The position numbers and the translations under genes are program-made. Under the pieces are notes generated by a model. The model made no database searches. It was not told the DNA's origin and was given only the letters and a program-made list of their open reading frames with translations. A stretch of DNA of 64,000 nt, taken from the NCBI GenBank assembly GCA_949283655.1, contig CASDTH010000014.1, forward strand, positions 1 to 64,000, written 5' to 3'. Origin of the DNA: an uncultured bacterium (lineage in GTDB: Bacteria > Bacillota > Clostridia > Oscillospirales > Acutalibacteraceae). Shown here in pieces: positions 50,918 through 59,035 of this stretch (positions are counted from its first letter, which is position 1; each line of letters begins with the position of its first letter).

Positions 50918-52143
50918 AAAAATATCCAAACGATGCTTCCTGCGCTAAGCTGATTCTGAAAAAATCAAATGGTCAGCTTAAAATATCCGTTATGATGTTC
51001 GCAATCTCCATCATCATTACAATGATAATTGGCCTTTTGTATGCGCGCCAATATTTTCAGTATGAAAAAGATTTTTTAGAAAATATTTCCGTGAAAACGA
51101 TCTGTGTGGATGCAAGCTTTAGCGAGACCTCTGTCCACCCGGTAACCTCATCAGATATCAACAGAATCCGTGATGACGTTTCAAAGCGTTTCCCTGGCAA
51201 TGAAATCAGCGTTATCCCGGTTTATACCTGCATGGGCATATTCATGAACGGAAAGGCAGTCAACCTATTTGCAATTGAGCAGGAGCAACGCTTTTTTATA
51301 GATTTGGAGCAGATGGAAAATGATACAGTCTATTTTACGAAAAAGCAGCCTGAAACAGTCGCGCTTGAGATAAGCGTTACGAAAGATGCTGGGGATGGCT
51401 TTCAATCCAATGAAATGAAGCGGTTGCTTTTTCATACAGCGCCTGGAGTATCGGAAAAAACGCCAATATTAGCGGCTCAGAACCAATACCTAACCCCGAG
51501 CATGAGGGAATTACCAGTTTGTTTTGTGAATATGGAAACATTCCAAAAAATTGTATCGGTTCTTTTGGGCGAAAGGATTCATTCGATCAATGAAAAGACT
51601 GTAAACGGCGAGTTGGTTATGCTTGCAGGGCTATATATTTATGTTGATGATTTGCGCCTTGTAAGTCCGGTTAGCTCTTTTTTGACAACGCAAAATTACC
51701 GTGCCTACGCACCGGCTGACGCATTCGATAATTTTGGAGCAACTGTTTCAAATACCTTTCTTATATTTTTATTGTCCGCAGTGATTTTATTGTGTATGAC
51801 TACAGTGAATATCTTTTTAGCGTTTCGAGCTTTTTATAGAGTTCAGCAAAAGGATATGGGAATCCTTTTTTATATGGGGTTCAGCGACAAACGGATACGC
51901 AGAATCTACTGCAAACCATTGAGAACGATCTTTTTAAAAATGATGCTTTTGTGTTCCGTAATTGTGTTAATAGCCGGAATGATTTTGTTTGCGTTTGCGC
52001 GCTGGGGCGTTTTATTTTCCTTTATTTTGGCTCTGGGCATTTTTCTGTGCGCCATATATTTTGCTGTTTTAAAATTTATTATTTATAGATATGTGAAACA
52101 GGATCTTCTGACATTACTCAGGGAATCAAAAGAATTTGAGTAA
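50914..52143 (+). CDS. FtsX-like ABC transporter permease
   Basis: The 409-residue protein has an N-terminal membrane helix (about 25-45), a large extracytoplasmic domain (about 50-285) and three C-terminal helices, the FtsX/MacB topology. The C-terminal FtsX region contains QQKDMGILFYMGFSDKRIR near residue 312. It starts with GTG overlapping the ATPase gene. FtsX-type complexes usually transmit mechanical signals or extrude lipoproteins and peptides and do not move small solutes. Two lipoprotein genes and an lgt-like gene nearby fit that theme. Confidence 0.88.
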   Translation: MKKYPNDASCAKLILKKSNGQLKISVMMFAISIIITMIIGLLYARQYFQYEKDFLENISVKTICVDASFSETSVHPVTSSDINRIRDDVSKRFPGNEISVIPVYTCMGIFMNGKAVNLFAIEQEQRFFIDLEQMENDTVYFTKKQPETVALEISVTKDAGDGFQSNEMKRLLFHTAPGVSEKTPILAAQNQYLTPSMRELPVCFVNMETFQKIVSVLLGERIHSINEKTVNGELVMLAGLYIYVDDLRLVSPVSSFLTTQNYRAYAPADAFDNFGATVSNTFLIFLLSAVILLCMTTVNIFLAFRAFYRVQQKDMGILFYMGFSDKRIRRIYCKPLRTIFLKMMLLCSVIVLIAGMILFAFARWGVLFSFILALGIFLCAIYFAVLKFIIYRYVKQDLLTLLRESKEFE

Positions 52144-52213
52144 CCAAGAAAACATGGGGTGTAATATGTTTTCATATTTTTAAATATTAGGTTATGAAAT
52201 CCCTACTTATTTA

Positions 52214-52954
52214 TTGTGTGCGCTTTTTGGAATCATTTGCGCGTTAACTCTTGCAATGGTGCGGGCAGGCAGTCCACATTTCTATACACACAAAAAGGAC
52301 GTATTCTATGCGGTGTTGTGCGCATTCATCGGTGCATTAACCGGTGCAAAAGCGTTTCAGTTGATTGGCTATGTGCTTCGGGATGGAGGAAAAGCGGGGT
52401 TTTGGACGATGGAACATTGGCGGCAAATGCTCTCCGGCGTTGGGGTGTTTTATGGTGGTTTAATTGGAGGGGCTTGCGTTGTGCTGCTTTATGTTTATAC
52501 GAGTAAACTGGATCTATGGGAAATGGCAGATATCTTGATCCCCTCCGTTTTGCTGTTTCACGTTTTTGGGCGTATTGGATGCTTTTGCGTGGGATGCTGC
52601 TATGGAATTGAGGCGAAATGGGGAGTTGCTTTATTTGAGGCCATAAATGCACCGAATGGCGTACCACTCATACCGGTTCAGTTATTAGAAGCTTTTTTTA
52701 ATTTGTTGATTTTAGTGGTGTTTCTTATAAAACGACCAGAGCGGAGATGTAAAGGCATTTTACTACCATTTTATCTGATCCTTTATGCCATCGGTCGTTT
52801 TGTTCTTGAGTTTTATAGAGGTGATGCTGGGCGCGGCGTGTTTTTATTGTCTGTGTCACAGTGGATTTCGCTTTTGGTATTGCCGGTCGGTATGATATTG
52901 TTGCATTTGGTAAGAAAAAAGAATCTTCGGCAAACTGGAACGCCTGTTCTATAA
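52214..52954 (+). CDS. lgt: Lgt-like prolipoprotein diacylglyceryl transferase, N-terminus disrupted
   Basis: The frame encodes an Lgt-family membrane protein with SGVGVFYGGLIGG near residue 75, FGRIGCFCVGCCYG near 118 (conserved arginine), IPVQLLEA near 153 and GRFVLEFYRGDAG near 192. Lgt transfers diacylglycerol to the lipobox cysteine of prolipoproteins. In the same frame the natural N-terminus is visible upstream: an ATG at 52166 with GGGGTG encodes MFSYF, then TAA at 52181-52183, then ILGYEIPTYL leading into this protein. So one stop codon cuts the gene at codon 6. The TTG at 52214 lacks a ribosome site, so expression is doubtful. Confidence 0.7.
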   Translation: MCALFGIICALTLAMVRAGSPHFYTHKKDVFYAVLCAFIGALTGAKAFQLIGYVLRDGGKAGFWTMEHWRQMLSGVGVFYGGLIGGACVVLLYVYTSKLDLWEMADILIPSVLLFHVFGRIGCFCVGCCYGIEAKWGVALFEAINAPNGVPLIPVQLLEAFFNLLILVVFLIKRPERRCKGILLPFYLILYAIGRFVLEFYRGDAGRGVFLLSVSQWISLLVLPVGMILLHLVRKKNLRQTGTPVL

Positions 52955-53038
52955 AAGCGCTTGCTTTTTTGGCAGTGCACATGAATAGAGACCAATCTCC
53001 GCCATATACTACCGTCTGAAATCCATTCTGATTCAAGC

Positions 53039-53073
53039 CGCCGGGAAAAGGTTTTATCTTTCCCGGCGTTTTT
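53039..53073 (+). terminator. terminator before the csoR promoter
   Basis: CGCCGGGAAA (53039-53048) pairs with TTTCCCGGCG (53059-53068) and is followed by five Ts. It closes the A+T-rich island. Confidence 0.85.
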
Positions 53074-53087
53074 GTGCCAATTTGCGC

Positions 53088-53116
53088 TTGACAAATACCT
53101 ATGGGGGGTATATAAT
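53088..53116 (+). promoter_or_regulatory. csoR-copA promoter
   Basis: A perfect TTGACA (53088-53093) and TATAAT (53111-53116) are separated by 17 bases that are themselves a candidate CsoR site. Confidence 0.85.
53094..53111. promoter_or_regulatory. CsoR operator 1 (in the promoter spacer)
   Basis: AATACCTATGGGGGGTAT has the TACC...GGGGTA pattern of CsoR sites and fills the spacer between -35 and -10. Confidence 0.65.
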
Positions 53117-53120
53117 CAAA

Positions 53121-53137
53121 ATACCCTACAGGGGTAT
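53121..53137. promoter_or_regulatory. CsoR operator 2 (downstream of the -10)
   Basis: ATACCCTACAGGGGTAT is a near-perfect pseudo-palindrome of the CsoR type, just after the transcription start. Confidence 0.75.
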
Positions 53138-53155
53138 ATGAACGGAGGAATGCGC

Positions 53156-53476
53156 ATGGAGAAGGAGAAAAAAGACGGCTGCGGCAAGCTTTGCCCGCAC
53201 CAGAAGCACACGCCGCGCAGTGAGCAATCGCAGCGGCTGCTCCAAAACCGGCTCAACCGAATGATTGGCCAGCTCAACGGGATCAAAAGCATGGTGGAGG
53301 AGAACCGTTACTGCGGCGATATTTTGACCCAGGTGGCGGCAGTGGAAAGCGCGCTTCAAAGTTTTGGGTATATTATTTTGCAGGATCATCTGGAAACCTG
53401 CGTGGTGGAGGAAATCCGCCAGGGGAATCCACAGATCGTCGGCGAGGCGGTAGAGCTGATTAAAAAACTGAAATAA
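53156..53476 (+). CDS. csoR: copper-sensing repressor CsoR
   Basis: The 106-residue protein has an N-terminal tail with two cysteines (CGKLCPHQKH) and the CsoR/RcnR helical fold: LLQNRLNRMIGQLNGIKSMV near residue 26, the first copper cysteine in ENRYCGDILTQ near 48, and the His-Cys pair in LQDHLETCVVEEI near 73-77. This is the C-H-C copper(I) site of CsoR. Copper binding would release it from the two operators before the gene. GGAGG lies seven bases before the ATG at 53156. It precedes copA by 120 bases. Confidence 0.93.
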   Translation: MEKEKKDGCGKLCPHQKHTPRSEQSQRLLQNRLNRMIGQLNGIKSMVEENRYCGDILTQVAAVESALQSFGYIILQDHLETCVVEEIRQGNPQIVGEAVELIKKLK

Positions 53477-53595
53477 TCAAGAGCGTTTGAGCGCCAGGGC
53501 AGCCAAAAGCGTTTGCCTTGTGGTACGGCCGGAACGAGAGCCACCCCGCGCCCAAACCCCAACCTTCCGCCGCAGGATGGAATGAGGTGTATTTA

Positions 53596-56181
53596 ATGCA
53601 TACAGAAAAATTTGATGTAACGGGGATGACGTGCGCCGCGTGCAGCGCCCATGTGGAAAAAACGGTCTCCGCCGTGCCGGGCGTTTCGGAGGTTACTGTT
53701 AGCCTGCTGACCAATTCCATGCAGGTCTCCTTTGACGCTCCGGCAACGCAGCAGAGCATTTGCAGCGCCGTATCCGCAGCTGGCTACGGCGCCGCTCCGG
53801 AGCAGAGCGAAAGCAAACAGGGCCGTGCCGCCGCGCGGGAAGCGCTGGAGGATCATGAGACGCCGAAGCTTGCCCGCCGGCTGATCGCCTCCGTCTGCCT
53901 GCTATTGCCGCTGATGTATGTGTCCATGGGGCATAAGATGTGGGGGTGGCCTGTCCCGGCCTTTCTGGGGGAAAACCCGATGGCCATCGGCCTGTATGAG
54001 CTGCTGCTGACAGCTCTGGTGATGGTGATTAACCAACGATTTTTTATCAGCGGCTTCCAGAGCCTGATCCACGGCGGGCCGAATATGGATACGCTCGTGG
54101 CAATGGGTAGTGGCGCTGCGTTTGCCTACAGCACGGCGGTGCTCTTCTCCATGAGCAGTGCGATGCTCGCGGGGAATGTGGAGCTGGCGTTCCACCACGC
54201 GCACGAGCTGTATTTTGAATCGGCCGCCATGATTCTGACACTCATCACAGTGGGCAAAATGCTGGAATCCTATAGCAAGGGGAAAACCACCAACGCAATC
54301 AAGAGCCTGATGGATCTGGCTCCCAAAACCGCGCATGTCGTGCGCGGCGGCGTGGAGGAGACGGTCCCGGTAGAAGAGGTGCGCGTAGGGGACGCTTTCG
54401 TTGTGAGGCCCGGCGAGAGCATTCCGGTTGACGGGCAGGTGACGCAGGGAGAAAGCGCAGTCAACGAGGCGGCGCTGACGGGCGAAAGTCTCCCGGTGGA
54501 TAAAGCGCCCGGCAGCCAGGTCAGCGCGGCAACGCTCAATCAGAACGGGTTTCTCACCTGCACGGCTACCCGCGTCGGCAGCGACACGACCTTGAGCCAG
54601 ATCATCGAGATGGTAGAAAACGCGGCGGCCACCAAGGCGCCGATTGCAAAGGTGGCGGATAAGGTCTCCGGCGTGTTTGTGCCGGTGGTGATTGGTATTG
54701 CGCTGGTGACGGGCATTGCCTGGCTTTTGGCAGGGGAGACCTTTGGCTATGCGCTGGCACGTGCGATCAGCGTGCTGGTCATCAGCTGCCCGTGTGCGCT
54801 GGGGCTGGCAACGCCTGTGGCGATTATGGTCGGCAGCGGGCTGGGCGCGCGCAAGGGCGTGCTCTTTAAAACGGCGGCTGCTCTGGAATCCGCCGGCAAG
54901 ACAAATTTTGTGGTGCTGGATAAAACTGGAACGGTCACGCAGGGCAAGCCGCAGGTGACGGATTTGCTCCCAGCGCATGGCTCCTCGCAGGAGGAGCTGC
55001 TGCGGGTTGCCGCTGCGCTGGAAGAGAAAAGTGAACACCCGCTGGCGCATGCAATCCGGCAGTATGCGCAGGAGATTAGCCTACCGTACGAGCCCGCTGG
55101 AGCGTTTACCGCATTGCCCGGCCACGGCGTGCAGGGCGAGATCGAGGGGAAGCCGGCCTTTGGCGGCAACGCTGCGCTCATGCGGGAAAAGGGCCTGCTG
55201 GACGCCGCGACGCAGCGAGCGGGGGAGGCGCTGTCCACAGCGGGGAAGACGCCGCTCTATTTTGCGCTGGATGGGCGGCTGCTCGGTGTGATCGCAGTTG
55301 CCGACGTTGTGAAGCCGGACAGTGCCGAGGCCATCCGCGTGCTGAAAAACATGGGTGTGCAGACCGTGCTGCTCACCGGCGATAACCACCGCACCGCTGA
55401 GGCGATCGGCAGGCAGGTCGCTGTGGATGCCGTGGTAGCCGACGTGCTGCCCAATGATAAGGAGGCGGTCGTCCGCCGCCTGTCGGAATACGGCAAGGTC
55501 GCCATGGTTGGGGATGGGATCAACGACGCACCTGCCCTGACCCGGGCGGATACCGGCATCGCCATCGGCGCAGGGGCGGATGTCGCTCTGGATGCTGCAG
55601 ATGTGGTGCTGATGAAATCAAGCCTTTTGGATGTGCCGGCAGCCATCCGGCTCTCTCGCCAGGTGCTGCGCAATATCCATGAAAACCTGTTCTGGGCTTT
55701 CCTATATAATTGTATTGGTATTCCGCTGGCGGCAGGCGCGCTGATCCCGGCCTTTGGGCTGGAGCTCAACCCGATGTTCGGCGCTGCGGCGATGAGCCTC
55801 TCCAGCTTCTGCGTGGTGATGAACGCGCTGCGGCTGAATCTGTTCCACGTGCATTCGTCCAGACGGGATGCCAAACGTAAGCCTGTTCCCATGCCGGATT
55901 TTCTTTCCGGCAGTCAGGAGATAGAATCACCGGCCGATGTGCCGGAACAAATGGAGGAGATCACAATGACAAAAACCATTTCGATTGACGGCATGATGTG
56001 CGCGCACTGCCAGGCGCATGTGCAGCAGGCGCTGGAGGCTGTAGCGGGCGTAAGCGCCGTGGAGGTGAGCCTGGAGGAGAAAAAAGCGGTTGTGACCCTC
56101 ACCGGGGACGTTAGCGATCAAACGCTGATGGATGCGGTGACGCAGGCGGGTTACACGCCAGTTGGCTGCACGGCGGAATAA
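53596..56181 (+). CDS. copA: copper-exporting P1B-type ATPase with C-terminal CopZ-like domain
   Basis: The 861-residue protein has an N-terminal heavy-metal-binding domain with GMTCAAC at residues 10-16, a P-type ATPase core with TGES at 295-298, the CPC copper site at 398-400, the phosphorylation motif DKTGT at 442-446, the HP motif SEHPLAHAI and GDGINDAP, and eight membrane helices. Uncommonly, it ends with a second metal-binding domain (about 791-861) bearing GMMCAHC. That domain begins at an in-frame ATG with its own strong ribosome site. CopA exports copper(I) from the cytoplasm. It is regulated with csoR. Confidence 0.95.
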   Translation: MHTEKFDVTGMTCAACSAHVEKTVSAVPGVSEVTVSLLTNSMQVSFDAPATQQSICSAVSAAGYGAAPEQSESKQGRAAAREALEDHETPKLARRLIASVCLLLPLMYVSMGHKMWGWPVPAFLGENPMAIGLYELLLTALVMVINQRFFISGFQSLIHGGPNMDTLVAMGSGAAFAYSTAVLFSMSSAMLAGNVELAFHHAHELYFESAAMILTLITVGKMLESYSKGKTTNAIKSLMDLAPKTAHVVRGGVEETVPVEEVRVGDAFVVRPGESIPVDGQVTQGESAVNEAALTGESLPVDKAPGSQVSAATLNQNGFLTCTATRVGSDTTLSQIIEMVENAAATKAPIAKVADKVSGVFVPVVIGIALVTGIAWLLAGETFGYALARAISVLVISCPCALGLATPVAIMVGSGLGARKGVLFKTAAALESAGKTNFVVLDKTGTVTQGKPQVTDLLPAHGSSQEELLRVAAALEEKSEHPLAHAIRQYAQEISLPYEPAGAFTALPGHGVQGEIEGKPAFGGNAALMREKGLLDAATQRAGEALSTAGKTPLYFALDGRLLGVIAVADVVKPDSAEAIRVLKNMGVQTVLLTGDNHRTAEAIGRQVAVDAVVADVLPNDKEAVVRRLSEYGKVAMVGDGINDAPALTRADTGIAIGAGADVALDAADVVLMKSSLLDVPAAIRLSRQVLRNIHENLFWAFLYNCIGIPLAAGALIPAFGLELNPMFGAAAMSLSSFCVVMNALRLNLFHVHSSRRDAKRKPVPMPDFLSGSQEIESPADVPEQMEEITMTKTISIDGMMCAHCQAHVQQALEAVAGVSAVEVSLEEKKAVVTLTGDVSDQTLMDAVTQAGYTPVGCTAE
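55966..56181 (+). CDS. possible free copper chaperone (CopZ-like) from an internal start in copA
   Basis: GGAGG lies eight bases before an ATG at 55966 in the copA frame. The 71-residue product, MTKTISIDGMMCAHCQAHVQ onward, is a complete CopZ-like heavy-metal-associated domain with copper ligands in MMCAHC and would match free CopZ in length. The arrangement suggests that one gene yields both a CopA-CopZ fusion and a free chaperone; alternatively the fusion is a recent gene merger that kept the old ribosome site. Confidence 0.5.
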   Translation: MTKTISIDGMMCAHCQAHVQQALEAVAGVSAVEVSLEEKKAVVTLTGDVSDQTLMDAVTQAGYTPVGCTAE

Positions 56182-56218
56182 AAAGCTGCCTGGTTTACGA
56201 TCAGACAAGGCAGGAAAG

Positions 56219-56257
56219 CCGCTCCGTGGAAACACCGCTTTTCCCGGAGCGGTTTTT
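56219..56257 (+). terminator. terminator of the csoR-copA operon
   Basis: CCGCTCCG (56219-56226) pairs with CGGAGCGG (56245-56252) and is followed by five Ts. Confidence 0.75.
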
Positions 56258-56675
56258 GGCAGCTGGTTTGAAGGATGTGCTTCGGCTGTAACGCGCACTT
56301 GATACAAAAAGAGGAGAAGATAGAAACAGGAATATGCGGTATCTACAGGCAGGAGCCTGACCGCCGGACGCCATGCCTCCGCCGCTTGGAGTTCCGCCCA
56401 CGGCACCGGGTATGCCGCCTGTGCAATCAGACGGAAAGGGACGTCTACTCAGAGTTGGCAAAATTAGTTCTCTGGCAAGGGAGGGAAGTGTGGTGTGCGC
56501 TGCGATGCGCTTTTTATCGTTCCGCATACATCATTTTCATTATAATATTGAGCTAATATAGAGCTGGTCTTATGTGCAGTTCTCATGCATTTTTTATGCT
56601 GCTATTTTAATTTGCAGGCAGAAATCACAAACTTGAAAAAATCGTGATAATGCCGAATTTTTTATGAAATAATTG
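56258..56675. other. gene-free stretch between copA and the S10 operon promoter
   Basis: About 420 bases without a gene I can support. The last 150 bases are A+T-rich. An open frame at 56275-56556 lacks a ribosome site and any recognisable motif. Confidence 0.4.
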
Positions 56676-56704
56676 TTGCTTTTTCCAAGACGGTATGGTA
56701 TCAT
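56676..56704 (+). promoter_or_regulatory. S10 operon promoter
   Basis: TTGCTT (56676-56681) and TATCAT (56699-56704) are separated by 17 bases. A start near 56711 gives a 5' leader of about 290 bases before rpsJ. Confidence 0.6.
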
Positions 56705-56710
56705 ATTCAA

Positions 56711-56998
56711 GCATGCTGTGTAAGTGTGCAGATATGCGATGATGCAGAAGGTGGCCGCCCTATGAGGCGGGGAATTTCTGCGGAGTATGTCCGATTTACA
56801 AACCGGGCGAAAGAATACTGGCTCGCTTCGGCTGGCTGCGGCCTTATGCTGCGGCAGGCTTTTTGCGGCCAGGCGCGACAGGCCGAAACCCGGATGATGT
56901 TCTCAGCATATCCGGTTTTTTCAATGCAGCAGGGTGAAACACCCGGCACAGTGTTCGGTTTTTCGCGTTGCCCGCCAACAATGAAGGAGGCGTTCCCC
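56711..56998 (+). promoter_or_regulatory. S10 operon leader with terminator-like hairpin
   Basis: CCGGAT (56890-56895) pairs with ATCCGG (56910-56915), extended by ATG/CAT after a one-base bulge, and is followed by six Ts: an intrinsic terminator about 80 bases before rpsJ. An upstream AAACCGG (56800-56806) is exactly complementary to CCGGTTT (56912-56918) on the 3' side of this hairpin and could act as an antiterminator. Attenuation of the S10 operon by a ribosomal protein such as L4 is known in other bacteria; here it is inferred. Confidence 0.5.
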
Positions 56999-57310
56999 AT
57001 GGCAGTTAAGGAAAAGATCCGCATCAGGCTCAAGGGCTACGACCACAACCTTGTCGACAAATCGGCGGAAAAGATTGTGGAAACGGCCAGAAACACAGGC
57101 GCGCAGGTCTCTGGCCCTGTGCCGCTTCCCACTGAGAAGGAAGTTGTCACCATACTTCGTGCAGTGCACAAGTATAAGGATTCCAGAGAGCAGTTTGAGC
57201 AGCGCACACACAAACGGCTTATCGACATTCTCAGGCCCTCGAACAAAACCGTCGAGGCTCTGACAGGTCTTGAGCTTCCCGCCGGCGTGGAGATTGAAAT
57301 CAAGCTGTAA
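56999..57310 (+). CDS. rpsJ: 30S ribosomal protein S10
   Basis: The 103-residue protein has the S10 signatures [20 protein letters not shown] near the start and [20 protein letters not shown] in the middle, with the [16 protein letters not shown] loop. S10 lies in the 30S head and is also the transcription elongation factor NusE. AAGGAGG precedes the ATG at 56999. An open frame extends 90 codons upstream but has no similarity. First gene of the S10 operon. Confidence 0.98.
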   Translation: MAVKEKIRIRLKGYDHNLVDKSAEKIVETARNTGAQVSGPVPLPTEKEVVTILRAVHKYKDSREQFEQRTHKRLIDILRPSNKTVEALTGLELPAGVEIEIKL

Positions 57311-57380
57311 GGCGGATTTCAATGGCATGCCGCAGGTCAAGTTGGCGTTTGCCAACCAATAACCGAAGGAGGAAAGGTAA

Positions 57381-58016
57381 ATGCAAAAAGGTCTCATCGG
57401 CAAAAAAATCGGCATGACGCAGCTTTTTGACGAGCATGGCAACGTGGTTCCCGTCACCGTCATTGAAGCTGGCCCGTGCCCGGTCGTCCAGAAAAAGACG
57501 ATCGAAAACGACGGCTATGAAGCCGTGCAGCTCGGTTTTCAGGATGTCAAGGCTCAGCGCGTTAACAAGCCCATGAAGGGTCATTTCGCGAAGGGCAACG
57601 TCGCCCCGAAAAAGGTGCTGCGTGAATTCCGCCTGGCGGATATCAGCGCGATGAATGTTGGCGATATCCTCAAGGCCGATGTCTTTGCGGCGGGCGACCA
57701 CGTTGATGTGGTTGGTACCAGCAAGGGTAAGGGCACGGCCGGCGCCATCAAGCGTTGGAATTTTGCACGGCTCAAAGAGTCCCACGGTACCGGCCCGGTC
57801 GCAAGGCACGCCGGTTCGCTCGGCGCGTGCAGCGATCCCTCCCGCGTATTTAAGGGCAAAAAGCTCGCGGGCCATCTGGGCGCGGAACGTGTCACTATCC
57901 AGAATTTAGACGTTGTTAAGGTGGATGTGGAAAACAACCTCATCGCGGTGAAGGGCGCAGTGCCCGGCCCGAAGAACGGGATTGTCCTCCTCGCCGACAG
58001 CGTCAAGAACGCGTAA
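57381..58016 (+). CDS. rplC: 50S ribosomal protein L3
   Basis: The 211-residue protein begins [20 protein letters not shown] and contains the L3 loop [20 protein letters not shown] and the [20 protein letters not shown] stretch that reaches the peptidyl transferase centre. It is full length. GGAGGAAAGG lies before the ATG. L3 is one of the first proteins to bind 23S rRNA in assembly. It sits 70 bases after rpsJ in the standard operon order. Confidence 0.98.
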   Translation: MQKGLIGKKIGMTQLFDEHGNVVPVTVIEAGPCPVVQKKTIENDGYEAVQLGFQDVKAQRVNKPMKGHFAKGNVAPKKVLREFRLADISAMNVGDILKADVFAAGDHVDVVGTSKGKGTAGAIKRWNFARLKESHGTGPVARHAGSLGACSDPSRVFKGKKLAGHLGAERVTIQNLDVVKVDVENNLIAVKGAVPGPKNGIVLLADSVKNA

Positions 58017-58032
58017 GGAAGGAGTGGAATCA

Positions 58033-58656
58033 ATGCCTAACGTATCCGTTTTCGACGCCACCGGTAAAAAGGTGGAGGAGCTTGCGCTCAGCGAGGGGAT
58101 TTTCGGCGTTACGCCAAACGTCCCGGCGATGCATCTTATGGTGGTCAGCTATCTGGCAAACCAGCGTCAGGGCACGCAGTCTACCCTTACGCGCTCTGAG
58201 GTCAGCGGCGGCGGCAAGAAGCCTTGGCGCCAGAAGGGCACAGGCCATGCACGGCAGGGCTCTACCCGCGCGCCCCAGTGGACGCACGGCGGCATTGCGC
58301 ACGGCCCGAAGCCGCGTGAATATGGCATTTCCGTCAACAAAAAGGTGAAACGCCTTGCCATGAAGAGCGCGCTCTCCAGCAAGGTGGCGGGTAATGAGCT
58401 GGTTGTGCTTGATCAGTTCGGCCTCAGCGAAATCAAGACCAAAGAGGTTGTTAAGGTGCTGGGCGCTCTGGAAACCGGCAAAAAGACGCTGATCGTCCTG
58501 CCGGAGAAGGATGACACCATCTACCGCAGTGCGCGCAACATCGCGGGCGTAAAGACGACGCTTGTGAGCACGCTGAACGTTTACGACATCCTTAACTGCG
58601 ATACGCTCCTTGTCCTCAAGGATGCTGTTGCGAAGATTGAGGAGGTATATGCATGA
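58033..58656 (+). CDS. rplD: 50S ribosomal protein L4
   Basis: The 207-residue protein starts MPNVSVFDATGKKVEELALS and carries the L4 loop STLTRSEVSGGGKKPWRQKG and the RAPQWTHGGIAHGPKPREYG stretch that lines the exit tunnel. In E. coli, L4 represses its own operon through the S10 leader, so it is the natural candidate ligand for the leader structure seen upstream of rpsJ. Its stop overlaps the rplW start (ATGA). Confidence 0.98.
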   Translation: MPNVSVFDATGKKVEELALSEGIFGVTPNVPAMHLMVVSYLANQRQGTQSTLTRSEVSGGGKKPWRQKGTGHARQGSTRAPQWTHGGIAHGPKPREYGISVNKKVKRLAMKSALSSKVAGNELVVLDQFGLSEIKTKEVVKVLGALETGKKTLIVLPEKDDTIYRSARNIAGVKTTLVSTLNVYDILNCDTLLVLKDAVAKIEEVYA

Positions 58657-58949
58657 GCAAATTAGCACAGGATATCGTCCTGCGTCCGGTCATCACCGAG
58701 GAGAGCATGCAGGGCATCGCCTTGAGGAAATATACCTTCAAGGTTGCCAAGGACGCCAACAAGGTGGAGATTGCCAAGGCAGTGGAGAAGCTGTTCGGCG
58801 TTGAGGTGGAGAAGGTCAACACGATCAGCGTCCGCGGCAGGCTGCGCAGGCAGGGCCGTTTTGAAGGCCGCACCGCCTCTTGGAAAAAGGCGATCGTCAC
58901 GCTGACGGAAAAATCCAAGAAGATTGATTTCTTCGACGGCATGATGTAA
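58653..58949 (+). CDS. rplW: 50S ribosomal protein L23
   Basis: The 98-residue protein shows the L23 pattern DIVLRPVITEESMQGIALRK followed by YTFKVAKDANKVEIAKAVEK and a basic loop GRLRRQGRFEGRTASWKKAI. L23 surrounds the tunnel exit and is the docking site for trigger factor and SRP. It is translationally coupled to rplD through a four-base overlap. Confidence 0.98.
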   Translation: MSKLAQDIVLRPVITEESMQGIALRKYTFKVAKDANKVEIAKAVEKLFGVEVEKVNTISVRGRLRRQGRFEGRTASWKKAIVTLTEKSKKIDFFDGMM

Positions 58950-59035
58950 GGGAAAATCCCTTTTAAAGAATTACCCGGCGGCGACGTATGGAGCCCGGCA
59001 TGCTCCGCAAAGCCGCTATGAGGAGAGTGAACCAA

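Noticed and set aside
56275..56556. 93-codon Cys/Arg-rich frame after copA
   Set aside because: No ribosome site, no recognisable motif, and overlapping frames of similar length exist on the other strand.
56726..56998. Open frame extending rpsJ upstream by about 90 codons
   Set aside because: No similarity to S10, and the normal start with AAGGAGG is at 56999; the region is better explained as a structured leader.
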